NCBI RefSeq assembly: GCF_019219025.1
Contig: NZ_JAHUWN010000017.1
Span: 77,280-141,279 of the forward strand
Reading direction: 5' to 3'
DNA from: Bacillus sp. sid0103
GTDB taxonomy: Bacteria; Bacillota; Bacilli; Bacillales_B; DSM-18226
Length of the DNA stretch: 64,000 bases
Positions 29,393-37,296 of the stretch are shown here, one piece after another; within the stretch, counting starts at the first letter, position 1, and the number at the start of each line of letters is the position of its first letter. The notes below the pieces were generated by a model. It was not told the DNA's origin and ran no database searches. It worked only from the letters and a program-made list of their open reading frames with translations. The translations under genes were made by a program, and so were the position numbers.

Positions 29393-29545
29393 ATGTATGT
29401 CTTATGGTGCTTTGTTCATTTCACACGTGCAAATAGAGGCGAAAGCTATATCAGCTATGCCGATTATGCAATCGCTGTTTTAGATGAAGTTGAAAATCCA
29501 CAGCATAAAAACGAACGTTTTTCTGTCGTTGGCGAAGCAGAATGA
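29393..29545 (+). pseudogene. Remnant of an NAD(P)-dependent epimerase/oxidoreductase (NmrA/YwnB-like)
   Basis: About 50 codons in frame, with RANRGESYISYADYAIAVLDEVENPQHKNERF and then GEAE and a stop. This matches the C-terminus of short NAD(P)-binding NmrA-like proteins. The Rossmann part is absent upstream, so only the tail remains. It directly precedes an intact quinone reductase-like gene. Confidence 0.65.
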
Positions 29546-29650
29546 TTTTAAAGGATCAGAAAAGTAAAAACTATCTTAAAGTATTCGAATAGCTTTGTCT
29601 TACACTATTAATTGATTGAAGTATATAAATTATTCGGAGGTTGTCTAAAG

Positions 29651-30253
29651 ATGAAACATTTAATTGTTTACGCACATTCAAACCCTCAAAGTTTGAACCA
29701 TTCCATATTAGAAACGACAGTTAGTACATTAGAGAAAAACGGTCATGAGGTTGTTGTCCGTGATTTGTATGCACTCGATTTTCAACCTGTTCTGAAACCA
29801 GCAGATACGAATGCTATGAAAGCTGGGGAAACTCCTAAAGATATTAAAACAGAACAGGAATTTATCACTCAGGCAGATGTTATCACATTTATTTATCCTA
29901 TTTGGTGGACAGGACTTCCTGCTATCCTTAAAGGATATGTTGACCGTGTATTCTCCTATGGCTTTGCTTATGCTTATGGTGAAGAAGGTATCGTTAAGAT
30001 GCTAGCAGGCAAGAAAGGTTTCATCATCAATACACATGGGACTCCAAAGGAGTATTATGATGAGATTGGTATGACTGAAGGATTGAAAATTACGTCTGAT
30101 GTTGGTATCTTTGGGTTTGTTGGCATTGAACCTGTAGGACATTTACTTTTTGGAAGTGTTGGTTCTCTCGATGAAGTAGCGTATAAAGGGATGTTAAAGG
30201 AAGTGGAAGAAAAGATTCATTCCTTATTCTCACAGCACGAGTTGACTAAATAA
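29651..30253 (+). CDS. Flavodoxin-like NAD(P)H dehydrogenase (quinone)
   Basis: 200 residues with a flavodoxin-like FMN-binding fold (MKHLIVYAHSNPQSLNHSI). The family motifs YPIWWTGLPAILKGYVDRVFSYGFAY and NTHGTP place it with NQO1/KefF/YwrO-type oxidoreductases that reduce quinones or nitro compounds with two electrons. The start ATG 29651 follows GGAGG. It has a terminator behind it. It was probably once transcribed with the now broken NmrA-like gene. Confidence 0.88.
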   Translation: MKHLIVYAHSNPQSLNHSILETTVSTLEKNGHEVVVRDLYALDFQPVLKPADTNAMKAGETPKDIKTEQEFITQADVITFIYPIWWTGLPAILKGYVDRVFSYGFAYAYGEEGIVKMLAGKKGFIINTHGTPKEYYDEIGMTEGLKITSDVGIFGFVGIEPVGHLLFGSVGSLDEVAYKGMLKEVEEKIHSLFSQHELTK

Positions 30254-30259
30254 ATCTTT

Positions 30260-30288
30260 AGGCTGCCTAATAGGCGGCCTGTTTTATT
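30260..30288 (+). terminator. Terminator after quinone reductase gene
   Basis: AGGCTGCC/GGCGGCCT stem, 5-base loop, GTTTTATT tail. Confidence 0.8.
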
Positions 30289-30373
30289 AACATTAATTTT
30301 AAAAGACTTTATTGAAAGATCCTAGTTATTGGTCCGATATAAATAAAATTACGATAAGGAACAGCATTAGAGA

Positions 30374-30416
30374 GAAGCAGTTGATATAGAAAAAATCTAT
30401 ACCATCTGCTTTTTTG
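30374..30416 (+). terminator. Second hairpin with T-run, ahead of dus
   Basis: AGCAG..ATATAGA/TCTATA..CTGCT followed by TTTTTTG. Nothing else was recognised in 30289-30630. Confidence 0.6.
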
Positions 30417-30630
30417 TTTATAAAAATACCATTCAGGACCGATTTTCGTTAAAATAAACATTGCCGATGTTCACAATAGTTTTTCACAAATCATAAATGT
30501 ACAAATGTACTTTTGTTTGATAATAAGTTATTAAGCATGATATAAGTGTATAAGAAATGGAACATTTGGCTTTATATTTTTTGACCTAGAGTTTGAAGTT
30601 GTATCCATAGTGAGAGGATTTGAGTTTGAA

Positions 30631-31593
30631 ATGATAGATAATTTTTGGCGTGATTTACCACGACCATTTTTTGTACTTGCACCAATGGAAGATGTGACAG
30701 ATGTTGTTTTTCGTCACGTAGTAAGTGAAGCCGGTCGACCGGATGTATTTTTCACAGAGTTTACAAACTCGGATAGCTATTGTCATCCGGAGGGCATGAA
30801 AAGTGTGCGTGGCCGTTTGACTTTTACAGAAGATGAACAGCCAATGGTGGCTCATATTTGGGGGGATAATCCCGAATATTTCCGACAAATGAGTATTGGT
30901 ATGGCAGAGCTAGGATTTAAAGGTATCGATATTAATATGGGCTGCCCTGTACCGAATGTGGCATCGAGAGGGAAAGGTAGTGGCCTTATTCTGCGTCCAG
31001 AAGTTGCGGCAGACCTTATTCAAGCAGCAAAAGCGGGCGGACTGCCTGTCAGCGTGAAAACACGACTTGGCGATAAGGATGTAAATGAGTGGGAGGAGTG
31101 GCTTACGCATATTTTAAAACAGGATATTGCGAACCTTTCTATTCATTTACGGACAAGAAAGGAAATGAGCCAAGTAGATGCGCATTGGGAGCTCATTCCG
31201 GAAATCAAAAAATTACGTGACCGTATCGCACCAAATACGCTACTAACCATCAATGGAGACATTCCTGACCGTCAAACTGGGCTGCAGCTTGCTGAACAAT
31301 ATGGTATTGATGGCGTTATGATCGGACGAGGTATTTTTAAAAATCCTTTTGCCTTTGAAAAAGAGCCAAAAGAACATAGCAGTAAAGAATACCTTGATCT
31401 TTTAAGACTGCAGCTTGATCTTCAAGATCAATATGCGGAAGTACTGCCACGTTCCATCACAGGGCTTCATCGCTTTTTCAAAATTTATGTCAAAGGATTC
31501 CCTGGAGCTGCTGAATTAAGAAATCAATTGATGAACACGAAATCAACAGATGAAGTGCGTGCATTGCTTGATAACTTCGGAAAAGAATGTTGA
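30631..31593 (+). CDS. dus: tRNA-dihydrouridine synthase
   Basis: 320 residues. This FMN enzyme reduces uridines in tRNA D-loops. Signatures are the opening APMEDVTD (a variant of APMxxVTD), [10 protein letters not shown] with the catalytic Cys, VKTRLG, the [10 protein letters not shown] segment and NGDI followed by [14 protein letters not shown]. The start ATG 30631 follows GAGAGGATTTGAG; GTG 30610 is an alternative. It is a second-type Dus as often found in bacilli outside the main dusB operon. It stands alone in the island. Confidence 0.92.
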   Translation: MIDNFWRDLPRPFFVLAPMEDVTDVVFRHVVSEAGRPDVFFTEFTNSDSYCHPEGMKSVRGRLTFTEDEQPMVAHIWGDNPEYFRQMSIGMAELGFKGIDINMGCPVPNVASRGKGSGLILRPEVAADLIQAAKAGGLPVSVKTRLGDKDVNEWEEWLTHILKQDIANLSIHLRTRKEMSQVDAHWELIPEIKKLRDRIAPNTLLTINGDIPDRQTGLQLAEQYGIDGVMIGRGIFKNPFAFEKEPKEHSSKEYLDLLRLQLDLQDQYAEVLPRSITGLHRFFKIYVKGFPGAAELRNQLMNTKSTDEVRALLDNFGKEC

Positions 31594-31672
31594 TGGGACG
31601 GGGACAGTGAAATGATGTAACTCTCAAAAAGTTAGAGAAAAAATGAATCACATCAACTCATATGTACTTATT

Positions 31673-31803
31673 TTATTCAGTTTCAAGTTCCTTCGCAGCC
31701 GGCAACTTTTGTTTTGTTAAAGTCTGTTTTCTGAAAGAAAAAGGTCTCAAGAATGTAATAAACCCACCAGCACCCTTATGTTGCCACATACACTCTACAC
31801 ATT
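31673..31803 (-). pseudogene. Possible C-terminal gene remnant
   Basis: About 43 codons open on the minus strand (VECMWQHKGAGGFITFLRPF...) end in a TAA. The composition looks protein-like, but there is no start codon or ribosome binding site. I could not identify the family. The surrounding 31594-31840 region holds nothing else. Confidence 0.3.
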
Positions 31804-31839
31804 GTTAGGCTGTGGCGAAAATTGAATTGGTATGAAAGT

Positions 31840-31875
31840 AACAGCCTTGTCCATTAGCGATAAGGCTGTTTTTCC
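31840..31875 (+). terminator. Hairpin terminator in the dus downstream region
   Basis: AACAGCCTT/AAGGCTGTT stem at 31840-31848/31862-31870 with TTTTTCC. Confidence 0.7.
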
Positions 31876-31925
31876 GTAATTTGAGTGGTATCAGTAAATG
31901 TCTTTCTTTGCGTCTTTACTAATAA

Positions 31926-32150
31926 TATTACGGAGTTATTCCCAAATATATAGATTATCCTCCTGGATGGTATCCAATAGGGTATGGACTTGATGGTTGC
32001 AGTCTAGTTATTAAACCAGATACTGAGAATAAAGGTTCAATTTATTGGTTAGATAATGGTGGTACATTAGATGATTCAAACGGCTATTTAAACTTTAATT
32101 TGATAAATGATTTGATTAATCACTTAGCTAAACTATGGATACTTGAGTTC
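31926..32150 (+). pseudogene. Remnant of a SMI1/KNR4 (SUKH) family protein
   Basis: An open frame without a start reads YGVIPKYIDYPPGWYPIGYG, then LDGCSLVIKPDTENKGSIYWLDNGG. This resembles the middle and end of SMI1/KNR4-like immunity proteins of Bacillus. The 5' end is lost after a TAA at 31923. The 3' end runs into a family B repeat without a natural C-terminus. It is probably debris of a toxin-immunity locus. Confidence 0.55.
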
Positions 32151-32151
32151 A

Positions 32152-32217
32152 AGAAAGTTAAGCTGGCGGCACCCCCTTTTTCTTATTCGACTAACTGGCA
32201 GATTTGTTTAAGAAGAC
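32152..32217 (+). repeat. Island module (family B) copy 2
   Basis: AGCTGGCGGCACCCCC, then TTTTTCTTATTCGACTAACTGGCAGATTTGTTTAAGAAG. It lies directly in front of the 62-residue membrane-protein gene. Confidence 0.6.
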
Positions 32218-32289
32218 CTTATGGAAAATATTTACAATATCGGTGATATTTGTTACAATTGTGTAAAATTACACTAAAGGTGATGTGCT

Positions 32290-32478
32290 ATGAAAAAAAT
32301 AATTCCGCCAATATTATCCTATATAATTGTTTGTATAATTGCAGTCTTCTTTCCTGCATCAGAAGGCTATAATAATGTGGGGTGGAAATTGTTTGTTGGA
32401 CAAATTTATGCAATTCCAGTTTTAATAGTAGTTGCTTTGGTCACGTTTTATCTAAACAAAAAACTTTCACATTATTAA
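32290..32478 (+). CDS. Small hypothetical membrane protein
   Basis: 62 residues from ATG 32290 after AAAGGTGATGTG. Two hydrophobic helices (about 4-20 and 32-54) are joined by a short polar loop (ASEGYNNVGWKLF), with a basic end. No family was recognised. A family B module lies on each side, the upstream one ending 70 bases before the start, so this looks like one unit of a module-separated gene series. Confidence 0.6.
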   Translation: MKKIIPPILSYIIVCIIAVFFPASEGYNNVGWKLFVGQIYAIPVLIVVALVTFYLNKKLSHY

Positions 32479-32504
32479 AATTAAAAAGAGTTATCTAAAT
32501 AGAA

Positions 32505-32581
32505 GTAACGAGTGCGTTTCTACAATAAGTGGAGACGCTTTTTCTTATTCAAGTAACGGGGCAATTTAGTTTAAGAAGGAT
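32505..32581 (+). repeat. Island module (family B) copy 3
   Basis: Head AAGTAACGAGTGCG. Hairpin GCGTTTC...GAGACGC with TTTTTC acts as the terminator of the upstream small gene. The CTTATTCAAGTAACGGGGCA...TTTAGTTTAAGAAGG end follows. Confidence 0.7.
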
Positions 32582-32660
32582 TTCGATTGATTTGTATAGA
32601 ATTTAAATTGAAAATACTTGAAATTTTTAGGAGATCAAATGAAAAAAGAGGTGTTGATAT

Positions 32661-32942
32661 TTGAAAATAGGAAATGAATTAATCACTTGGAGTAATTTTC
32701 ATTGGGTTGGGTTGTTAATTTGGATATTTGTATTTATTTCACTTCTATGTTTATGGCTTGGAATTAATAAGAGATCTGGATGGTTATTGTTATTAAGTGC
32801 TTTAACGGTTTTTCCGATGGCATTTTATTTGTTTGGAGCCGAAAACTGGATAAAATTTGTGATATTAGTTCCAATCGTTGAAGTCATTTTAGCTATTGTG
32901 TTTTGGGTCCGCCCAAACAAAAATAAAGGAATTGAATCGTAA
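32661..32942 (+). CDS. Hypothetical membrane protein
   Basis: 93 residues from TTG 32661, preceded by AAAGAGGTGTTGAT. Three hydrophobic helices (about 14-33, 40-57 and 65-83) and a short basic tail. No known family was recognised. It sits between family B modules 3 and 4, the same arrangement as the other small membrane genes nearby. Confidence 0.6.
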   Translation: MKIGNELITWSNFHWVGLLIWIFVFISLLCLWLGINKRSGWLLLLSALTVFPMAFYLFGAENWIKFVILVPIVEVILAIVFWVRPNKNKGIES

Positions 32943-32960
32943 ACATAACTTTATATAATG

Positions 32961-33045
32961 GTAACGAGTGCCAGTGTTTATTGGTTTGGTTGCATCGGCA
33001 ACTCTTTTTTTATTGAATTAACTGAGCAGTTTAGCATTCCTGTAG
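32961..33045 (+). repeat. Island module (family B) copy 4
   Basis: GGTAACGAGTGCC head, hairpin GTTGC..GGCAAC with TCTTTTTTT, then TTGAATTAACTGAGCAGTTTAG. Confidence 0.6.
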
Positions 33046-33088
33046 ATCGTTAAATATCAGGTTTGAAAAAAATAGAGCCCCTCAGTAA

Positions 33089-33955
33089 GATACGAGTATA
33101 GAGTCCAATCTAAAATCATCAGAATCATTTGAGAAGCTTAGAGTGTTAATGTCTAATCGTGATGTGATTGTAAAACGTCTCGTAATGTCTATTAATCAAA
33201 TAAATCGATGGGTAGATGTTGTCTTTCCAGAGCTGAGACAAGTGTTTAAAAATGTTTCGTGCAAAGGAGCCATCGCAACCCTTCGTTTATTTCCAACTCC
33301 AGATGAAATATCTTCAATGGAGTCACTAGATGTCCAGAGGGGATGGAAGTCATTAATGAAAAGACAACCAGGACCTAAAAAAGCTCAATTACTGATCAAT
33401 CTAGCAAAATCTTCTATTGGAACTGGGCAGGTACTTGATGCTTATAAATTCCATCTAGAACAATTATTAGAAGAATATGACCTCGCTGTAATACAACTCG
33501 AAAGAGTTGAACAACAAGTTAAAGAAGTTCTCAACAAAATACCATTTGCAAAAAAACTACTTATGATTAAAGGAATAAGTGAAATTTCATTAGCTGGGAT
33601 ATTAGGCGAGTCAGGAGGTCTAAGTGGATTCTCCCACGGAAACTCTCTATTACGTCATGGGGGATTACATCTAACAGAGGCAAGTTCAGGCAAATGGAAA
33701 GGTCAGATTGTCATTTCAAAGCGTGGAAGGTCAAGACTACGACGCTTCCTCTACTTAGCAACTATGAGCCTTGTGATGAATAACCCTGAGTTTAAAGCAG
33801 TCCATTCCCATAATGTGAAGGTAAAGAAGATAAAGAAACTGAAGTCAATCATGAAACTGATAGGTAAACTAGCAAGGATTTTTATAGGAATAGCACGACG
33901 AAACGAGTCTTACTGTCCAAATAAAGTCCAAGTATTAATCCCTTTAGCAGCATAG
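33089..33955 (+). pseudogene. IS110-family (IS1111 group) transposase, 5' truncated
   Basis: The frame is open from 33089 but has no proper start. Beginning at ESFEKLRVLMSNRDVIVKRL it follows the middle and C-terminal part of IS110-type transposases, including the Transposase_20 domain (IPFAKKLLMIKGISEISLAGILGE, LLRHGGLHLTEASSGKWKGQ, SKRGRSRLRRFLYLA). The N-terminal RuvC-like DEDD domain of about 130 residues is absent, so the protein cannot catalyse recombination. The longest ATG/GTG frame in it runs 33143-33955. Confidence 0.85.
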
Positions 33956-34240
33956 AAATAAAACTTTAGTTTTATAAAATATATCATATAAAATAGTTAA
34001 CTTTAATTTTGAATGTTGTCTTATTCGTAGGATTTCAAATATGTAAGAGTACCAGGTTTATTCAACAAAAGGGCACTGTGACCCATCAGTTTAGCATAAC
34101 TGGCCTCCACCCCTTGGAAAGGCATGACGAAGGAATGAGAGGGCAATTGACCCGTTGAGACATGGGAGGGAAAGTCTCCAAGGGCAGAGTGGAGATGTGC
34201 ATAATATGGTAAAATATGGAGTATTAGCCGACTCCTTTAT
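33956..34240 (+). other. 3' non-coding end of the IS110/IS1111 element, structured-RNA-like
   Basis: This segment has no gene. Its second half (34060-34230) is GC-richer with short complementary blocks (GGGCACTGTGACCC, GGCCTCC.../GGGAGGGAAAG, CTCCAAGGGCAGAGTGGAG). IS1111-group elements encode their guide (seek/bridge) RNA downstream of the transposase, so this may be a relic of that RNA. Confidence 0.4.
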
Positions 34241-34299
34241 TTAACTATGCCTGGAAGGCATTAACTATCCCTCGAAAAAAATAAATAATTCTTCAACTA

Positions 34300-34367
34300 C
34301 CTGGGTGCGATAGCTAAACAAGAGCAATCGCTTTTTCACTAACGAAGCAGTTTAGTGGAAGAAGCAT
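34300..34367 (+). repeat. Island module (family B) copy 5
   Basis: CTGGGTGCGAT head, hairpin GCGAT...ATCGC with TTTTTC, then CACTAACGAAGCAGTTTAGTGGAAGAAGC, followed by a -10-like TTATAAT near 34381. Confidence 0.65.
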
Positions 34368-34453
34368 TAAGATATTTTTGTTATAATATGGATAAAAGTT
34401 GGTAGTGCAGGCTACTGGTTAATTTTAAAAGACTTTATTAAAGGAGGTCCACA

Positions 34454-34663
34454 ATGGAGGTAATTTTAGCAAGTGTGTTTTCAGCTATCATATTATTTAT
34501 TACTGTCTTTTTTATGATGAAGGTATTCAATATCGCCTTTAAGAGGAATGAAATATCACTTCGGAAATGCATTATTTTTTCTACTTCTTCAATTGTAATT
34601 GGTTTATTAGTGGCAAGCGTTTTACCCTTTGGTTATCAAAAAATAATTGATTACGTTAACTAA
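34454..34663 (+). CDS. Small hypothetical membrane protein
   Basis: 69 residues from ATG 34454 with a very strong site AAAGGAGGTCCACA. Two helices (about 3-24 and 39-60) flank a basic loop (FKRNEISLRKC). No family was recognised. Family B modules lie before and after it, and the preceding module ends in a promoter-like TTATAAT, so each module-gene pair may be an independent transcription unit. Confidence 0.65.
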   Translation: MEVILASVFSAIILFITVFFMMKVFNIAFKRNEISLRKCIIFSTSSIVIGLLVASVLPFGYQKIIDYVN

Positions 34664-34738
34664 CTTCTTCTTTAAGAAAGTCGTTCCTAATCGAGGTATT
34701 TCATAGATTATAAATCAACAATAAAAATTAACACTTAA

Positions 34739-34818
34739 GCTAACGGGCGCGGTTCTTCAATAGCGAGGGATCGCTTTTTCCTTCTTCAAGTAACGGGGCA
34801 GATTACTTGAAGAAGGAA
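34739..34818 (+). repeat. Island module (family B) copy 6
   Basis: GCTAACGGGCGCG head, hairpin AGCGA..TCGCT with TTTTTC, then the perfect 13-bp inverted repeat CTTCTTCAAGTAA...TTACTTGAAGAAG and TGTTATAAT near 34840. This is the clearest copy. Confidence 0.75.
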
Positions 34819-34887
34819 TTTTAAATAAGTGTTATAATTTGGTTATGAAATTATATATTTTTTAAAGATTTAGTTGAGGAATGAACA

Positions 34888-35046
34888 TTGATAAATATTG
34901 GGGACATTATTTTTCAGTTATTTACATTACTTGTACCCGTGGCTTTTATTGTTTTTATAGTTCTATTTGTACGGTCTACAAAGAATCGAAATGAACGTCT
35001 AAAAAGGATTGAAGAAAAAGTAGATAACTTAAAAAATAATAATTAA
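34888..35046 (+). CDS. Small membrane protein, DUF4083-like
   Basis: 52 residues from TTG 34888 after TTGAGGAATG. One N-terminal transmembrane helix (IGDIIFQLFTLLVPVAFIVF) is followed by a basic, coiled-coil-like tail with RLKRIEEKVDNL. The layout and the final RIEEKxD motif resemble DUF4083 small proteins of bacilli, whose function is unknown. It follows family B module 6 and its TATAAT-like sequence. Confidence 0.6.
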   Translation: MINIGDIIFQLFTLLVPVAFIVFIVLFVRSTKNRNERLKRIEEKVDNLKNNN

Positions 35047-35098
35047 TTCTTTTATTTATCCAAAGGTGGTTTCTTTCAAGATGGGAATGCACCTCTTA

Positions 35099-35180
35099 AA
35101 GTAACGGGTGCAAGACTTGAAGAACCGAGCTGTCATTTTTGGCAGCTTTTCTTGTTCCACTCCCTCAGTTTAATACGATT
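35099..35180 (+). repeat. Island module (family B) copy 7
   Basis: AAGTAACGGGTGCAAG head, then hairpin GAGCTGtCattttTGgCAGCT with TTTTC acting as terminator. The right inverted repeat is not preserved. Confidence 0.55.
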
Positions 35181-35259
35181 TTCTCACGAATACTCGCTTA
35201 TTCGTAGGATTTCATATCCCTTGATATGGAGTTAACGATTAAATGAAATGATTTCAGCT

Positions 35260-35300
35260 CATTTTGGCTAACGGTCAGGTTAGTTGAATTTGGAGGGGGG
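35260..35300 (+). repeat. Island module (family B) copy 8, right half
   Basis: TTTGGCTAACGGTCAGGTTAGTTGAATTTGGAGG keeps only the right-end inverted repeat, 90 bases ahead of the 108-residue ORF. Confidence 0.5.
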
Positions 35301-35390
35301 TTGCGGCGGGTTAAACTTCGGTACCATGTCATGGGTAATACATATAATAACTACAGTTAATTTAATAAATTTATATGAGGAGAAAATTTT

Positions 35391-35717
35391 ATGCTTACCG
35401 AAGCCGATGCATTTAGATATGGCGGTTTTATAACTGTAAGACTCATTGGTCAATTGCCCACACCATGCGATGAAGTAGAAGAACTCGTACATTACCCGGC
35501 AAACGGAATTGGTTCTGCTCGAATTTTTCTTAGAGAGGGCAGAAAACCCGGACTGGAAAATATGTACTGCACACAGGGATTGGGGAGAATATGGAGTATG
35601 AATTCAGAGATTCGTGACAAATATTCTAAGACTGTAGAGATTTTTATAAATGACCATTTTGTGAGGAAAATTCGAGTCATAGAAATCACATATGAAGGAT
35701 GGCATAACATACATTGA
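35391..35717 (+). CDS. Hypothetical protein
   Basis: 108 residues from ATG 35391 after ATGAGGAGAAAATTTT, a good ribosome binding site. It is soluble, of mixed alpha/beta character, with no signal peptide or membrane helix, and has two cysteines (Cys26 and Cys62). No family was recognised. Antisense frames over the same DNA lack ribosome binding sites and are ignored. It lies between family B modules 8 and 9, like the other island genes. Confidence 0.6.
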   Translation: MLTEADAFRYGGFITVRLIGQLPTPCDEVEELVHYPANGIGSARIFLREGRKPGLENMYCTQGLGRIWSMNSEIRDKYSKTVEIFINDHFVRKIRVIEITYEGWHNIH

Positions 35718-35839
35718 TTAATAGCTTTACCCCTTTTTCATATATAGTTAACACATCTTATCTACCCGTATGGGTAGTCTTTCTTTGGATTAACTATGGC
35801 TATCTTTCTGAAATTTGATTTGATTGTAAAGAGATGTAC

Positions 35840-35907
35840 TTAAGCTAACGGGGACATTAGTTGAAGAAGAGCAGTTCTTGACGCCTAACCAGGCGTTTTT
35901 ATTTTTG
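35840..35907 (+). repeat. Island module (family B) copy 9 with terminator
   Basis: AAGCTAACGGGGACATTAGTTGAAGAAG followed by hairpin ACGCCT/AGGCGT (35881-35896) and a T-run. In this copy the terminator follows the inverted repeat instead of preceding it. Confidence 0.6.
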
Positions 35908-35915
35908 TGTGATAC

Positions 35916-35929
35916 AGAACGTTTGTTCG
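35916..35929. promoter_or_regulatory. LexA-type SOS box
   Basis: AGAACGTTTGTTCG matches the Bacillus CGAACRNRYGTTYC core GAAC-N4-GTTC. It stands 40 bases ahead of a yolD-like fragment, overlapping the expected promoter. Confidence 0.6.
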
Positions 35930-35967
35930 TTAATTATAAGGATGATAAAACCAGGGAGGTGACTGAA

Positions 35968-36048
35968 ATGGCAATACGAGACCGAGGTAAATTAAAATGG
36001 CAGCCGGCCTCATTCATGCCGTTAGCATTCGAAATGCAGTGTGAGTAG
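35968..36048 (+). pseudogene. Truncated YolD-like protein
   Basis: 26 codons from ATG 35968 after CCAGGGAGGTGACTGAA, reading MAIRDRGKLKWQPASFMPL and ending early at TAG. This is the typical N-terminus of YolD-like proteins (~110 residues), which are normally co-transcribed with a Y-family polymerase under LexA. Both the rest of yolD and the polymerase gene are missing, so only the SOS-controlled front end remains. Confidence 0.7.
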
Positions 36049-36159
36049 TTAAACAATTATTTCACCTACTGCTTTAATTCCTATTGAAATAGAATGATAT
36101 AATCGTTATATAATAAAAAATAAATAAGTTATCATGACTAGAATGGAGAATGAAGGTAG

Positions 36160-37053
36160 ATGTTTAAAAAGGGATTTGCAATCTTTGTTGCAATGTTTGT
36201 TTTATTTACAGGATTTCATGTGGTTAAACCGGTTCATGCTGCGACAAGCGTAACAAAATATGTCACAGCGACTGCATTGAATGTCAGAACTGGTCCGGGA
36301 ACGACCTACAAAGTGGTAACAACTGTTAAGAAAAACCAAGCTGTAACAGTTTCACAAACTAAAGGGTCTTGGGATAGAGTAACTGTTGGTGGTAAAACAG
36401 GTTGGGCATCCAATCAATACCTAACGACTAAAAAACCCGCAGCCCCTAAGAATTTGGCGGAAGGTTTAAAGACAGTAGGAAGCAACAAACAGTTAATTCT
36501 TGTCACTTCTAATGGCTACAATACCTCTAATGCTAAAATTCGTACATTTGAAAGAAATTCCCAAGGAAAATGGGTTCCTGTTTTAACCACAACAGGCCAT
36601 ATTGGTAAATATGGATTTGCCTCTTCAGCAAATATGCATGAAGGCGGTAAAAAGTCTCCAATTGGGAAGTATTCAATTGGAACCGCATTTGGACGTTATG
36701 GAAATCCGGGTACCAAAATGCCTTACCGAAAAATTACAATCGATGATGTTTGGGTAGATGATCCAACTTCAAAACTTTACAACACTTGGCAATCAAGAAG
36801 TAAAACACGAGGTCAATGGAAGAGTGCTGAAAACATGAATATCTCAGCTTATACCTACGGTTTCGTTATCAACTACAACACACAACGAACTCCGTATAAA
36901 GGTAGTGCTATCTTCTTCCACATTGGAAGTGGCTACACGCTCGGATGTACCTCAACTTCTCAAAAGAATGTTGTAAACATCTTGAAATGGTTGAATCCTA
37001 AAAAGAATCCAGTCATCATTCAAACTCCGATTCAGGAGCTAAACAAATACTAA
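36160..37053 (+). CDS. Secreted SH3b-L,D-transpeptidase (YkuD-like) protein
   Basis: 297 residues. A signal peptide (1-28, cleavage after VHA) is followed by a bacterial SH3 domain (about 32-90: ALNVRTGPGTTYKVV, WASNQYL) and a YkuD/ErfK-type catalytic domain. The active-site region is IFFHIGSGYTLGCTSTS, with the catalytic Cys near residue 264. It is predicted to act outside the cell, joining or modifying peptidoglycan through L,D bonds. The start ATG 36160 follows GAATGAAGGTAG. A good terminator follows. It is the only long intact gene of the right half of the island. Confidence 0.85.
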   Translation: MFKKGFAIFVAMFVLFTGFHVVKPVHAATSVTKYVTATALNVRTGPGTTYKVVTTVKKNQAVTVSQTKGSWDRVTVGGKTGWASNQYLTTKKPAAPKNLAEGLKTVGSNKQLILVTSNGYNTSNAKIRTFERNSQGKWVPVLTTTGHIGKYGFASSANMHEGGKKSPIGKYSIGTAFGRYGNPGTKMPYRKITIDDVWVDDPTSKLYNTWQSRSKTRGQWKSAENMNISAYTYGFVINYNTQRTPYKGSAIFFHIGSGYTLGCTSTSQKNVVNILKWLNPKKNPVIIQTPIQELNKY

Positions 37054-37066
37054 TTCTCCACGGAGA

Positions 37067-37100
37067 AAAAACAACAGAGTATTTATCTGTTGTTTTTTTG
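37067..37100 (+). terminator. Terminator after the L,D-transpeptidase gene
   Basis: AAACAACAGA/TCTGTTGTTT stem with long T-run. Confidence 0.9.
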
Positions 37101-37141
37101 TCTAAACCATTGTTGAGAGAATAGGTTTTCCTAGTGGTTTA

Positions 37142-37275
37142 ATAAACCATTTACCCCAGCAGCACTGATAGAATAGTGTTAAGAAACTCAGAATATGGTA
37201 CATTCTCTTTATAGGCATCTTCTAATAGACCTTCAATTTGGTCAGAAGTATGGTGCCATCCAACTTTTTTTAGTC
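37142..37275 (-). pseudogene. IS21-type IstB N-terminal remnant
   Basis: On the minus strand one frame reads KKVGWHHTSDQIEGLLEDAY then KENVPYSEFLNTILSVLLG. This resembles the N-terminal helical part of IstB-like ATPases. It follows the istA-like fragment in the right order and strand. No complete ORF remains. Confidence 0.4.
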
Positions 37276-37296
37276 AATTGGTTAGATGTTGAGTGA

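Noticed and set aside
35280..35710. Minus-strand ORFs opposite the 108-residue gene
   Set aside because: They lack ribosome binding sites, whereas the plus-strand ORF has GAGGAG at proper spacing.
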